Shown piece by piece: positions 1 to 9,436 of a DNA stretch of 64,000 bases; the first letter of the stretch is position 1, and every line of letters starts with the position of its first letter. The position numbers and the translations under genes were made by a program. The DNA is from Mycoplana rhizolycopersici. Its GTDB lineage: Bacteria > Pseudomonadota > Alphaproteobacteria > Rhizobiales > Rhizobiaceae. The notes beneath the pieces were generated by a model. It was not told the DNA's origin, searched no databases, and was given only the letters and a program-made list of their open reading frames with translations. Location of the stretch: the NCBI RefSeq assembly GCF_013378445.1, contig NZ_JABXYK010000013.1, positions 62,001 through 126,000 of the forward strand. Direction: 5' to 3'.

Positions 1-1
1 C

Positions 2-1183
2 GGCCATCCGCCGCAGCGTTTCGGCTTTCTCGACAAGCGGACGCGCCGTGACCGCGCGAAAGAGGCGCTGATCCGCGTCGGCGCGAACTTTTCGCCGGAA
101 GACCGGGTGGGCAGCCTGTCGATCGCCAACCAGCAGCTGACGGCCATCGCAAGGTCTCTGACCCGCGATGCCAAGGTCATTATCATGGACGAGCCGTCGG
201 CAGCGCTTAGCGAGACGGAGCTCAAGGCCGTCTTCCGCGTCATCCGCGAACTCACCGCACAGGGCGTGGCCATTCTCTATGTCAGCCACCGGCTCGGCGA
301 ACTGCGGGAGATCGGCGATCGCGTGACGGTCCTGCGGGGCGGTCAGACGATCGAGACCTTCGATGTCGAAGGCACCCCCGACAGCGCGCTCGTCGAGGCG
401 ATTCTCGGCCGCAACCGTACGCTCGTCGAGCGTCGCCAACGCCCGCCGGTGACGGGCGATGTCCTCCTCAAGGTCGACCGGCTGACGGCGGCGCAGGGCC
501 TCGACATCCGCGATTTCGAACTTCGCCGCGGGGAGATTTCGGGGCTGACCGGCCTCAACGGCTCCGGGCGGACCTCGTTCCTCAAGGCGCTTTTCGGCGC
601 TGAGCTCTGCGAGGCGAAGATGTCGCTCGATGGCCGGCCCTACCGGCCGAAGGCCCCGCGCGACGCGATCAGGGCCGGGCTCGGCCTCGTACCGGAGAAC
701 CGCAAGACCGAAGGCCTCATTCTCGATGCGCCAATCTATCGAAACGCGACGCTGCCCGCGATGCAAGGCAACTTCCTCGCCCGGCACGGCGAACTGAAGG
801 CGAAAACCGTCCCCGTCCTCAAGCAGTTGTCCACCAAATACGGCGCACCGGAACAGAAGGTCATCCAGCTTTCCGGCGGCAACCAGCAGAAGGTCGTGCT
901 GGCGAAGTGGATCATCAAGGGCGCGAGCCTGCTTCTGCTCGACGAACCCTCGCGCGGTCTCGACATCGGCGCCAAGGCAGACCTCTACCGGCTGGTCGAG
1001 GAACTGGCTGCGGACGGTGCCGCGGTGATCGTCGCCTCGTCCGAGCTGGAGGAACTCTACGCGGCCTGCGACACCATCTGGGTCTTCCACGAGGGGCGAA
1101 ACATCGCCCGGTTCGATCCGGCCATCACCAACCAGGACACGATCCTGAAGCATCAGATTCTCGGAGAACATCACCATGACTGA
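2..1183 (+). CDS. Ribose-type sugar ABC transporter ATP-binding protein (5' end missing)
   Basis: This is the 3' part of a double-ATPase subunit of the RbsA/XylG type, which powers import of a sugar or sugar-like solute at the inner membrane. The frame is open from base 2, so the true start lies upstream of the window. The tail of the first ATPase domain is present, with the degenerate signature SIANQQ and Walker B VIIMDEPS. The second domain has the modified Walker A GLNGSGRTS (about 551), signature LSGGNQQK (about 869) and Walker B LLLLDEP (about 929), all usual for this family. It overlaps the permease by 8 bases. The DeoC, aldehyde dehydrogenase and HAD genes downstream suggest a deoxy-sugar or related substrate, which is inference. 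Confidence 0.93.
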   Translation, partial: GHPPQRFGFLDKRTRRDRAKEALIRVGANFSPEDRVGSLSIANQQLTAIARSLTRDAKVIIMDEPSAALSETELKAVFRVIRELTAQGVAILYVSHRLGELREIGDRVTVLRGGQTIETFDVEGTPDSALVEAILGRNRTLVERRQRPPVTGDVLLKVDRLTAAQGLDIRDFELRRGEISGLTGLNGSGRTSFLKALFGAELCEAKMSLDGRPYRPKAPRDAIRAGLGLVPENRKTEGLILDAPIYRNATLPAMQGNFLARHGELKAKTVPVLKQLSTKYGAPEQKVIQLSGGNQQKVVLAKWIIKGASLLLLDEPSRGLDIGAKADLYRLVEELAADGAAVIVASSELEELYAACDTIWVFHEGRNIARFDPAITNQDTILKHQILGEHHHD

Positions 1184-2177
1184 CACCGTGACGGGAGCTC
1201 CGCCCATGCAGCGTTCCGGACGCCGCCTCATCGATCTGGCGATCGAATACAACTTCATCTTCATCTTCCTGGTTGTCGTGGCGATCGCCGCGATCCTGTC
1301 GCCAAACTTCATGACGCCGACCAATATCGCCAACCTGTTTCAGCAGGCAGCCGTCGTCGGCGTGGTCGCGATCGGCATGACCTTCGTGATCCTGACAGGA
1401 AACATCGACCTTTCCGTCGGCTCCGTGGTTGCGCTGTGCGGCATGCTCGTCGCGGTGCTGCTCGCGGGCGGCATGCCGATCCTGCCGGCGATCGCCATCA
1501 CCATCCTGACGGGCGCGGCTGCCGGCGCGACAATCGGACTGATCACGGCGCTGGCGGAAGTACCGAGCTTCATCGTCTCGCTTGCCGGGCTGGTCTCCTT
1601 CCGCGGCATCACCTACCTTTTGACCGACGGCGTGCCGGTCTCCGGGCTGCCGCCAAGCTTCGGAGCGATCTCGTCCACGATGATCCCGCTTTTCCCGGGC
1701 GCGCAGATCAGCTCGATGGGGCTGATCTTCATCGTTCTCTGCATCGCTGCCGGCGCGCTCCTTCGCTTCACGGTCTTCGGGGAATCCGTCTACGCGACGG
1801 GTGGCAATGCCGAGGCGGCCCGCCTTTCCGGCCTGCCGACCAAGCGCATCCTCGTCCTCGTGTTCACCGTTTCGGGCATCATGAGCGCTCTCGGCGGCAT
1901 TCTGCTCACCTCACGCCTGCGCATCGGCCAGCCGACCGCCGCGCAAGGGCTGGAACTCGATGCCATCGCGGCCGTGGTCCTCGGCGGCACTTCGCTCTTC
2001 GGCGGCCGCGGCGGCGTGCTCGGCACCTTCTTCGCCGTGATGCTGCTGCAGGTGCTGCGCAACATCTTCAACCTGCTTGGCCTCGGCTCATTCTACCAGA
2101 TGACCGTCACTGGCCTGATCATCGTCGCCGCCATCCTGCTCAATCGTTTCATCGACATCCGCCGCGGCCGGGCCTGA
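1176..2177 (+). CDS. Ribose-type sugar ABC transporter permease
   Basis: Integral membrane permease of the RbsC family (333 aa, normal length) that forms the channel for the ATPase just upstream. The protein is strongly hydrophobic with many predicted membrane spans. The EAA-like stretch VYATGGNAEAARLSG, which contacts the ATPase in this family, lies about two thirds along the chain. The start codon overlaps the end of the ATPase gene, indicating translational coupling. The periplasmic binding protein is not in the window and probably lies upstream. The substrate is unknown. Confidence 0.94.
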   Translation: MTDTVTGAPPMQRSGRRLIDLAIEYNFIFIFLVVVAIAAILSPNFMTPTNIANLFQQAAVVGVVAIGMTFVILTGNIDLSVGSVVALCGMLVAVLLAGGMPILPAIAITILTGAAAGATIGLITALAEVPSFIVSLAGLVSFRGITYLLTDGVPVSGLPPSFGAISSTMIPLFPGAQISSMGLIFIVLCIAAGALLRFTVFGESVYATGGNAEAARLSGLPTKRILVLVFTVSGIMSALGGILLTSRLRIGQPTAAQGLELDAIAAVVLGGTSLFGGRGGVLGTFFAVMLLQVLRNIFNLLGLGSFYQMTVTGLIIVAAILLNRFIDIRRGRA

Positions 2178-2204
2178 CCCCGCCGCCCAACGCTGGACAT
2201 TGCC

Positions 2205-3158
2205 ATGACAAAACATTTCCCCCGTCCGGAGGGTTCTCCCCTCATGCTCGATTGGTTCGACGGCCATGCCGTCAATCTGAGCGCCACTGAGCGGCGTGCG
2301 ACGAGCCTGCCGACGCGTCGCACCGTCAAGAAGGAGTGGCAGGCCGCCTGGCTCCTGCGGGCGATCACCTGCATCGACCTGACGACGCTTGCCGGCGATG
2401 ACACCGAGGGCCGCGTCCAGCGCCTGTGCGCCAAGGCCAGGGCGCCGGTGCGCGCGGACTTGCTCGAAGCGCTCGGCATCGAGAAAGTGACCGTCGGCGC
2501 GGTCTGCGTCTATCCGACGATGGTGGCGCATGCGGTGAAAGCGCTCGAAGGTTCGGGCATTCCCGTCGCCTCGGTCGCGACAGGCTTCCCCGCCGGCCTC
2601 ACGCCCCTGCCGCTGCGGCTGGCAGAAATCCGCTACGCCGTGGAGCAGGGGGCGAAGGAAATCGATATCGTCATCACCCGAGAGCACGCGCTGAGGGGCG
2701 ACTGGGCCGCTCTCTATGACGAGATCAGGGCGATGCGCGAGGCCTGTGGCGCAGCACACATGAAGGCCATCCTCGCCACCGGCGACCTGAAGACGCTGAC
2801 CAACGTCTACAAGGCCGCGATGGTCGCCATGCAGGCCGGATCGGACTTCATCAAGACGTCGACCGGCAAGGAGGACGTCAGCGCGACGCTGCCGGTGTCG
2901 CTGACCATGGTCCGCGCGCTTCGCGACTACTGCGGCCGGACCGGCCAGATGGTCGGCTTCAAGCCGGCCGGCGGCCTCAGGACTGCCAAGGACGCGATGA
3001 ACTGGCTGATCCTGATGAAGGAGGAGCTCGGCACCCGCTTCATGATGCCGGATCTTTTCCGAATCGGCGCGTCCTCCATGCTCGGCGATATCGAACGCCA
3101 GCTCGAACACCATGTCACGGGCCGGTACTCGGCCGCCAACCGCCACGCGCTGGCCTGA
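2205..3158 (+). CDS. deoC: Deoxyribose-phosphate aldolase
   Basis: Class I aldolase that cleaves 2-deoxyribose 5-phosphate to glyceraldehyde 3-phosphate and acetaldehyde in the cytoplasm. At 317 aa it is longer than E. coli DeoC and belongs to the long form with an N-terminal extension. The Schiff-base lysine is K217 in DFIKTSTG. The other conserved residues are K253 in GFKPAGG and D154 in EIDIVI. An alternative ATG at 2244 (residue 14) follows GGAGGG by 10 bases and may be the real start. The next gene is an aldehyde dehydrogenase that could take the acetaldehyde or a related aldehyde, so the pair forms a coherent pathway step. Confidence 0.92.
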   Translation: MTKHFPRPEGSPLMLDWFDGHAVNLSATERRATSLPTRRTVKKEWQAAWLLRAITCIDLTTLAGDDTEGRVQRLCAKARAPVRADLLEALGIEKVTVGAVCVYPTMVAHAVKALEGSGIPVASVATGFPAGLTPLPLRLAEIRYAVEQGAKEIDIVITREHALRGDWAALYDEIRAMREACGAAHMKAILATGDLKTLTNVYKAAMVAMQAGSDFIKTSTGKEDVSATLPVSLTMVRALRDYCGRTGQMVGFKPAGGLRTAKDAMNWLILMKEELGTRFMMPDLFRIGASSMLGDIERQLEHHVTGRYSAANRHALA

Positions 3159-3167
3159 GGAAAGACC

Positions 3168-5549
3168 ATGCCTTCCATCAAGGACATCATGCAAACCATG
3201 GAATATGGCCCCGCACCCGAGAGTAATTCCGAAGTCAAGGCCTGGCTCCAAGCCCGTTCGGCCGGGCTCGGCCACTATATCAACGGCAAATTCACGACGG
3301 CCGAGGGTGACCTTATCGAGGTCTCCAACCCGGCGACCGAAGAAGTGATCGGCCGGGTCGCCAAGGCCAATGCCGGCGATGTGGACGCTGCGGTGCGTGC
3401 TGCCCGGGCCGCGCTGCCGAAATGGTCGGCGCTGAGCGGCCACGAGCGCGCGAAATATCTCTACGCCATCGCCCGCCATATCCAGAAGCGCGAGCGGTTC
3501 TTCTCCGTGCTGGAGACCATGGACAACGGCAAGACCATCCGCGAAACGCGCGACATCGACATCCCGCTCGTCGCCCGGCACTTTTATCACCATGCCGGCT
3601 GGGCCGAGCTCGTTGCCGACGAGTTTCCGAACCATGCGCCGGTCGGCGTCTGCGGCCAGATCATACCCTGGAACTTCCCGCTGCTGATGCTGGCCTGGAA
3701 GGTCGCGCCGGCTCTGGCGGCGGGCAACACCGTCGTCATCAAGCCTGCGGATCTCACGCCGATGACCGCCTACGCGTTCGCAGAGCTCCTGAGCGAGATC
3801 GGCCTCCCGCCGGGCGTCGTCAACATCGTCCACGGCGACGGCGAGACGGGGGCGGCGATCGCCGGCCACCCGGACGTCGATAAGGTCGCGTTCACCGGCT
3901 CGACCGATGTCGGCAGGATCATCCGCCGCCAGATCGCCGGCTCGGGCAAGAAGCTCAGTCTGGAGCTCGGCGGCAAGTCACCCTTCATCGTGCTGGAAGA
4001 TGCCGATCTCGATGCGGCGGTCGAAGGGGTAGTCGATGCCGTCTGGTTCAACCAGGGCGAGGTCTGCTGCGCCGGGTCGCGCATCCTCGTGCAGGAGGGA
4101 ATTGCCCCGCGCTTCTTCGAGAAGCTGAAGAGCCGCATGGCCACCCTGCGCGTCGGCGACCCGCTGGACAAGACCATGGACATCGGCGCCGTCGTGTCGC
4201 CGAAACAGCTCGCCCGCATCAAGGGCCTGCTTGCGACCGGCGAGGCCGAGGGAGCAACCCTCAATCTCGCCCCCGTCGATCTGCCGAAGCGCGGCGCCTT
4301 CTGCGCGCCCGGCTTCTTCACCGGAACGGCACCGGCCCACACCGTGTCACAGGTCGAGATCTTCGGACCGGTCGCCACCAGCCTGACCTTCAGAACCCTC
4401 GACGAGGCGATTTCGCTCGCCAACGATACGCGCTACGGGCTTGCCGCTTCGGTCTGGTCCGAGAACGTCAACCGCGCCATCGAGATGGCGGCACGGGTGA
4501 AGGCCGGCGTCGTCTGGATCAATGCGACCAACCTGTTCGATGCGGCAGCACCTTTCGGCGGCTATCGGGAAAGCGGCTTCGGCCGCGAGGGCGGGCGCTC
4601 CGGCCTGCTCGAGTACCTCACGATACCCGCAGACAGGCAGGGCAAGACGCGGCCTGCGCCAGCGCTTCAGCCGCAGGTCGTGCCGTTTACCGGCAAGGCC
4701 GAGCGGCCCGACATCGACGTGACGGCGAAACTCTATATCGGCGGCAAGCAGGTCCGGCCCGACGGCGGGCAAAGCTACACCGTCTTCGGCAAGTCGGGCC
4801 AGGCGATCGGGCAGGCGGGCCTCGCCAATCGCAAGGACGTCCGCAATGCCGTGGAAGCTGCGAACAAGGCAACGGGCTGGGGAAGTGTCACCGGACACAA
4901 TCGCGCCCAGGTACTCTATTTCCTCGCCGAGAACCTGAGCCAGCGTCGCGCCGAGTTCGTGTCGGCGCTCGCGGTAACCGGGGCAAGCCCGAAGCCCGAG
5001 GAGGAGGTGGAACTGGCGATCCGGCGCGCCTTCTGGTACGCGGCTCAGGCAGACAAGTTCGATGGCGCCGTTACGGCGACGAAGTCGCGACATGTGACGA
5101 TGACCGTCAACGAGCCCTATGGCACCGTTGGCGTCGTCGCCGCAGACGAGGCGCCGCTGCTGTCGCTCTTGTCGCTGATCCTGCCCGCGCTCACACTCGG
5201 CAACCGGGTCGTCGCGATCGCCGCCCAGAGCCACCCGCTCGTCGCAACGCGTCTCTACCAGGTGCTCGAGACATCAGACATTCCCGCAGGCGTCGTCAAT
5301 CTCCTCACCGGTGAGCGCGACGTACTGGCCAAGACGCTTGCCGAGCACGACGATGTAGCCGCGGTCTGGTACTGCGGCGACGACGAGGGCTCCAGGATGG
5401 TCGAGGCCGCCTCTGCCGGCAATCTGAAGACGACGTGGGTCGATCACGGCAGGCTGCGCGACTGGCGCGATCCGCGCCAGGGGCAGGGCAGTGAATTCCT
5501 CCGGCGCGCCTGCCAGCTCAAAACCATCTGGTTGCCCTATGGCGAGTGA
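3168..5549 (+). CDS. Two-domain aldehyde dehydrogenase, ALDH16-like
   Basis: NAD(P)-dependent aldehyde dehydrogenase of 793 aa made of two ALDH-type units. Residues about 35-480 form a full catalytic unit with IPWNF (166-170), the general base E266 in ELGGK and the catalytic cysteine C300 in NQGEVCCAGSR. From about residue 500 a second ALDH-like unit begins (LYIGGKQV) but ends without an ELGGK or cysteine motif. This active-plus-degenerate arrangement is the hallmark of ALDH16 proteins; ordinary ALDHs are about 480-500 aa. It probably oxidises the aldehyde released by DeoC. It starts 9 bases after deoC, preceded by GAGGAAAG, and overlaps the HAD gene at its 3' end. Confidence 0.9.
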   Translation: MPSIKDIMQTMEYGPAPESNSEVKAWLQARSAGLGHYINGKFTTAEGDLIEVSNPATEEVIGRVAKANAGDVDAAVRAARAALPKWSALSGHERAKYLYAIARHIQKRERFFSVLETMDNGKTIRETRDIDIPLVARHFYHHAGWAELVADEFPNHAPVGVCGQIIPWNFPLLMLAWKVAPALAAGNTVVIKPADLTPMTAYAFAELLSEIGLPPGVVNIVHGDGETGAAIAGHPDVDKVAFTGSTDVGRIIRRQIAGSGKKLSLELGGKSPFIVLEDADLDAAVEGVVDAVWFNQGEVCCAGSRILVQEGIAPRFFEKLKSRMATLRVGDPLDKTMDIGAVVSPKQLARIKGLLATGEAEGATLNLAPVDLPKRGAFCAPGFFTGTAPAHTVSQVEIFGPVATSLTFRTLDEAISLANDTRYGLAASVWSENVNRAIEMAARVKAGVVWINATNLFDAAAPFGGYRESGFGREGGRSGLLEYLTIPADRQGKTRPAPALQPQVVPFTGKAERPDIDVTAKLYIGGKQVRPDGGQSYTVFGKSGQAIGQAGLANRKDVRNAVEAANKATGWGSVTGHNRAQVLYFLAENLSQRRAEFVSALAVTGASPKPEEEVELAIRRAFWYAAQADKFDGAVTATKSRHVTMTVNEPYGTVGVVAADEAPLLSLLSLILPALTLGNRVVAIAAQSHPLVATRLYQVLETSDIPAGVVNLLTGERDVLAKTLAEHDDVAAVWYCGDDEGSRMVEAASAGNLKTTWVDHGRLRDWRDPRQGQGSEFLRRACQLKTIWLPYGE

Positions 5550-6252
5550 ACGAGCGGCGGCGGCCGGGGTGCTTCGGCGTCCCCGGCTGGTCATCTTCGA
5601 TTTCGACGGCGTGATCGCCGATAGCGAGACTATTGCGCTGGAGGAGCTTGCCGCGGAGATGACGGCACGAGGAGCCGAGACGAGCTACGAACAGGCGAGG
5701 GCCCTCTTCCTCGGCATGTCAACGGCACGCCACATGGCCTATATCAGCGAGAAATCGGGCCGCCCTTGCGCGCCGGATTTCCCAGACGTCTGGCATGGCC
5801 GGCTCTTCTCGCGCTATTCGACCGAGCTTGTTGCCGTGACCGGCGTGCATCGAACGCTCAACCTGCTCGATCGCCTCGGCATCGACTACTGCATCGCGTC
5901 CGGCGGAAGCGTCGAACGCATCCGCTTCGCCCTGGATTGCTTAGGCTTGGCATCACGCTTCGAGGGCCGCGCCTTCAGCGCGGAAATGGTGGCACGGGGA
6001 AAGCCGGCGCCGGACCTGTTTCTCCACGCCGCCGCCGCCCGCAGCACGTCCCCGCACGAATGCCTCGTGGTCGAGGACGCGCCCTCCGGCGTCATGGCGG
6101 CCGTGGCGGCGGAAATGCCCTGTGCGGCCTTTCTCGGCGGGTCGCATCTCGATCCCATCCGCACCCGGCATCGGGAGACTTTGATACAGGCGGGCGCCAC
6201 GGCCTGCGTGGGGGATCACGCCGAATTGCAGGTGATGATCGAGGCACGCTGA
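5539..6252 (+). CDS. HAD-superfamily hydrolase (phosphatase or phosphoglucomutase type)
   Basis: Cytoplasmic HAD hydrolase of 237 aa. Motif I is DFDGVIADSE with the nucleophilic aspartate, motif II is the serine/threonine region near CIASGG, motif III is the lysine in GKPAPD and motif IV is VVEDAPSG. These fit the subfamily I phosphatases and beta-phosphoglucomutases. The ATG at 5539 overlaps the aldehyde dehydrogenase stop by 11 bases and is preferred over upstream ATGs that lie inside that gene. Position in the operon suggests it dephosphorylates or isomerises a sugar phosphate of the DeoC pathway. The exact substrate is not visible. Confidence 0.88.
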   Translation: MASERAAAAGVLRRPRLVIFDFDGVIADSETIALEELAAEMTARGAETSYEQARALFLGMSTARHMAYISEKSGRPCAPDFPDVWHGRLFSRYSTELVAVTGVHRTLNLLDRLGIDYCIASGGSVERIRFALDCLGLASRFEGRAFSAEMVARGKPAPDLFLHAAAARSTSPHECLVVEDAPSGVMAAVAAEMPCAAFLGGSHLDPIRTRHRETLIQAGATACVGDHAELQVMIEAR

Positions 6253-6276
6253 CGCCATGGGCAAAGCCGCCGCCTA

Positions 6277-6825
6277 TCAGCCTGCCAGCGGCGAAAAACC
6301 GCCATATCGGCCGTTGTGATAGACAAGCGACTGCCCGCCGCCGATCGTGACCTCCAGGACGCGGCCGATGATGATGCCGTGGCTGTGCCTCTCGATGATT
6401 TCCTCGACTTCACAGTCGATGGCCGCCAACGCACCGACCAGGACCGGCGCACCGCTGAGCCGTGTCGTCCAGGCGGCACCTTCATAGCGCGCTTCGCCCT
6501 TGACCCCGCCAAGTCCGGCGAAGCGGTTGGCGATTTCCTGATGTTCTCCCGCCAGGATGTTGACGCAGAAGTGGCCATGGCGGCTGATGACGGGAAAGCT
6601 GGAGGACGCGCGGTTGATGTTGACGATCATCGTCGGCGGTTCGACGGACAGCGCCGTGGCGGACGTGACCGTCGCGCCCGTGCGATCCGGGCCGGCGCCG
6701 GCCGTGATCACCGAGACCGCGCCGGAGACCCTGCGCATGGCCGTCTTCAACAGAGCCGGATCAACGATGGCGCGCGCGCCGTGGTCGTCGTTGAAGCCGA
6801 TGTTTGTGAGATTGGCCGTGTTCAT
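6277..6825 (-). CDS. Flavin reductase family protein
   Basis: Small FMN-binding NAD(P)H:flavin oxidoreductase of the type that supplies reduced flavin to two-component monooxygenases (182 aa, typical length). The family signature includes RRVSGAVSVITAG near the N-terminus and FCVNILAGEHQE in the middle. The ATG at 6825 is chosen because GGAG lies just upstream on the minus strand; an upstream start at 6903 has no such support. No monooxygenase partner is visible nearby. The gene lies downstream of, and in the same direction as, the Pot-type importer operon, with a 183-base gap that could hold its own promoter. It converges with the HAD gene. Confidence 0.88.
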   Translation of the reverse strand: MNTANLTNIGFNDDHGARAIVDPALLKTAMRRVSGAVSVITAGAGPDRTGATVTSATALSVEPPTMIVNINRASSSFPVISRHGHFCVNILAGEHQEIANRFAGLGGVKGEARYEGAAWTTRLSGAPVLVGALAAIDCEVEEIIERHSHGIIIGRVLEVTIGGGQSLVYHNGRYGGFSPLAG

Positions 6826-7008
6826 TTCCGTCTCCGTCGTCGAGCCTTCGCTAAAGGCAGCATTTCGTCGGAGAATGGAAGTCCGGATATGCATCTCATG
6901 CATTGCCTGACTGTCAGTCTGGCAACCACGGCCGCATTGGAGACCATCTGCCCGAGCGCTGATGAGCCGCGCCGGGTCTGCGGCACCGCCGGATGAACGC
7001 GGCCTCGA

Positions 7009-7857
7009 TCAGCCCAGTTCCAGCGTGGTAACCGCAAAAACTCCTTCGTGAGATACGGACGGTGCGGCTCCCCGGTACATGCGCGCAGTCACGAAACCCT
7101 TCTGCATGCCTGACCGTTCCAGAACGGCTGCAAAAGTCGCGCTTGTCTCCGGCACGTCAAGCTGAATGAGGTCCGGTCCGCACGACTGCGCCAGCGACGC
7201 GAGCAGTTCCGTAGCTCCACTCGTATCGACCGCAAAAAGCGGGCCGATCTTGTAGCCTTCCCGGCAGCGCCTGGCGACACTGTAGCCGCAAACATTTCCA
7301 TCCCGAAGCAGGACGCGTGCAATTCGCGGCGGCGCGAGCCATTTCGAGAGAAAAGCCTGACGCTCCGCGGGAAAGAAGCGCCGGTCGAAGGCGGAGAGCG
7401 ACGCCAGGGGGTCAGGCGCTGCGTTGACGAAGGTCCCGCTCGGAGCAAAGGCCGGCAGCGCAGGGCGGCCCGACCAGCGATAGGTCTCGTAGACGGGCCG
7501 GAAACCCATGCTGGCATAGTTCTGTTGCTGCTGCGGAACGCCATCGAGACCGATCGTGCGGCCGGCAAGGTACGCCATGCCGGCATCCCAAACAGCTTTG
7601 CCGTAACCCTTGCCCCGTGCATCCGCGCGGCAAATGTAGAGGCCGATGAACCCGAAATCGGCCCCGTAGGCGATGGCGGAGATGCCGGCCACCATCCTGT
7701 CTTCGACGAAAGCGCCGATGAAGCCCGCCGGATCGGCGGCATGAAAGGCCGGCGCGTCGTCCAGTCCTGGATTCCAGCCTTCGGCTGCAGCCCAGTCCAG
7801 AAGCTCCGCCACCTCGGGAAGGGTCAGTGTCCGTATCACGGGTATCGTTGTGCTCAT
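7009..7857 (-). CDS. GNAT family N-acetyltransferase
   Basis: Predicted acetyl-CoA-dependent acetyltransferase of 282 aa. The N-terminal GNAT core has the acetyl-CoA pyrophosphate-binding loop RGKGYGKAVW (R/Q-x-x-G-x-G/A pattern). A conserved GFRPVYETYRW follows, and then a second domain of about 130 aa resembling the C-terminal unit of two-domain GNAT proteins. It is the last gene of the importer operon and its ATG overlaps the racemase stop by 4 bases, so the two are co-translated. It may acetylate or detoxify the imported compound; this is inference. Confidence 0.86.
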   Translation of the reverse strand: MSTTIPVIRTLTLPEVAELLDWAAAEGWNPGLDDAPAFHAADPAGFIGAFVEDRMVAGISAIAYGADFGFIGLYICRADARGKGYGKAVWDAGMAYLAGRTIGLDGVPQQQQNYASMGFRPVYETYRWSGRPALPAFAPSGTFVNAAPDPLASLSAFDRRFFPAERQAFLSKWLAPPRIARVLLRDGNVCGYSVARRCREGYKIGPLFAVDTSGATELLASLAQSCGPDLIQLDVPETSATFAAVLERSGMQKGFVTARMYRGAAPSVSHEGVFAVTTLELG

Positions 7858-8600
7858 GCCGACAGGATGACCTGCGGCGCGAATGATTCAAGCGCGCCGC
7901 TATAGGATTTTGGCAGCGGCGCCGCATAGGGACCGCGCTTGGACGTGCGCAGCCCCAGTGCCACGAGTGCTTCCGCCTGTTTGACGGCTGCGGCGACGCC
8001 GTCGACAACCGGAACGCCAAATTCGGCGCGAAGGGAATTTGCGAGGTCGGCCATGCCGGCGCAACCGAGCACGATCGCCTCCGCGCGATCGTCACGAAGG
8101 GCAGCGCCGATCTCGCGGCGCAGACGGTCGCGCGCATTCGAGCGCGGATCCTCCAGCGACAGGACCGGGATGTCTGCGGCGCGCACCTTGCAGCGGCCGC
8201 CCATGCCGTAGCGATGGACGAGATCCTCGATGGGAAGGCGCGAGCGCTCCATTGTCGTGACGATGGTGAAGCGCCGCGCGATGAAAGAGGTTGCGGCGAC
8301 CGCGGCCTCGCAGATGCCGAGCACGGGGATTTCAGCGAGCGCCCGGCACGCATCGAGCCCCGTATCGTCGAAACAGGCGATGATGGCGGCGTCGGCTCCG
8401 GCGCGCTCGGCCTTGGCGAGTTCAACAAGAAGACCCGGCACGGCCAGCGCCTCGTCATAGTAACCTTCGATCGACGCCGGGCCGGATGCCGAAGTTATGG
8501 GCACGATCGCGGTCAGCGGGTTCGCCACGCGCGAAGCCGCATCGGCGATGGTCGCGGTCATGGACTGCGTGGTGTTGGGGTTGATAACGGCGATGCGCAT
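7854..8600 (-). CDS. Asp/Glu/hydantoin racemase family protein
   Basis: Cofactor-independent racemase of the HyuE/allantoin racemase family (248 aa). The N-terminus MRIAVINPNTT is characteristic. The two catalytic cysteines are C76 in IIACFDDTGL and C180 in VLGCAGM. The ATG at 8600 is preceded by AGGGA; longer open reading upstream merely crosses the permease gene. Family members invert amino acid, hydantoin or allantoin stereocentres. With the Pot-type importer before it and a GNAT gene after it, it probably racemises an imported amino-acid-like or ureide compound. Confidence 0.9.
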   Translation of the reverse strand: MRIAVINPNTTQSMTATIADAASRVANPLTAIVPITSASGPASIEGYYDEALAVPGLLVELAKAERAGADAAIIACFDDTGLDACRALAEIPVLGICEAAVAATSFIARRFTIVTTMERSRLPIEDLVHRYGMGGRCKVRAADIPVLSLEDPRSNARDRLRREIGAALRDDRAEAIVLGCAGMADLANSLRAEFGVPVVDGVAAAVKQAEALVALGLRTSKRGPYAAPLPKSYSGALESFAPQVILSA

Positions 8601-8614
8601 GACTGCAGAATTCC

Positions 8615-9433
8615 CTAGGCCCGCGCCCTGCGCCGGTTGAGGTAGAGGATGGTGCCGACCGTGCCGCCAATGACAAGAAAGGAGAACAGGGTGGTGACGG
8701 TGCCGAGCGCATAGAGCACCGGCGTGGTGACGTTGGTGGTCATGCCGTAGATCTCCAGCGGCAGCGTGTTGTAGGTGCCCGAAGTCATCAGAGTACGTGC
8801 GAATTCGTCGTAGGACAGCGAGAAGCCGAACAGGCCGACGCCGATCAGGCTCGGCGCGATCATCGGCAGCACCACATGGCGGAAGGTCTGCCACGAACTG
8901 GCGCCGAGGTCGCGTGCCGCCTCCTCGTATGTGGGAGAGAAGCGGTTGAAGACGGCGAACATGATCAGCACGCCGAAGGGCAGGGTCCAGGTGAGATGAG
9001 CCCCGAAGGCCGAGCTGTACCACGCCGGCTGCAGGCCGAATTGCTGGAATAGCACGCCGATGCCAAGCGAAATGATGATCGACGGCACGACGAGGCTTGC
9101 AACCGAAAGGTAAAACAGCGGCGTGGCGCCGAAGAACTTGCGGCGGAAGGCGAGCCCGGCAAGCAGCGAAATCACCACGGTCACCGCCATCACCATCAGC
9201 CCGAGCATGAGCGAACGGCGGAAGCTGCCGCCGAAATCGCCGACCGCCTGCTTCTCCAGAAGATTGCCGAACCAGTGCAGCGACATGCCGTTCAGCGGGA
9301 AGGTCAGGCCGCCGTCCGGCCCCTGGAAGGAGAGGATGACAATCGCCGAAAGCGGTCCGTAGAGAAAGACGACGAAGAGCGCGAAGAAAAGCGCCAGAAC
9401 ATAGAATTCGCGGCTGCGGGGTTCGCGATGCAT
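8615..9433 (-). CDS. Spermidine/putrescine-type ABC transporter permease (PotC-like)
   Basis: Inner-membrane permease of 272 aa with about six membrane spans. The EAA loop reads EEAARDLGASSWQTFRHVV, the ATPase-docking site of the binding-protein-dependent permease family. The ATG follows AGGAG. It starts 3 bases after the upstream permease and pairs with it as the second membrane subunit. Confidence 0.93.
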   Translation of the reverse strand: MHREPRSREFYVLALFFALFVVFLYGPLSAIVILSFQGPDGGLTFPLNGMSLHWFGNLLEKQAVGDFGGSFRRSLMLGLMVMAVTVVISLLAGLAFRRKFFGATPLFYLSVASLVVPSIIISLGIGVLFQQFGLQPAWYSSAFGAHLTWTLPFGVLIMFAVFNRFSPTYEEAARDLGASSWQTFRHVVLPMIAPSLIGVGLFGFSLSYDEFARTLMTSGTYNTLPLEIYGMTTNVTTPVLYALGTVTTLFSFLVIGGTVGTILYLNRRRARA

Positions 9434-9436
9434 GGC

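Noticed and set aside
2088-3869. Long minus-strand open frame opposite deoC and the aldehyde dehydrogenase
   Set aside because: It is rich in Arg, Asp, Gly and His with no recognisable domain, and lies opposite two well-supported genes; such frames are expected at high GC.
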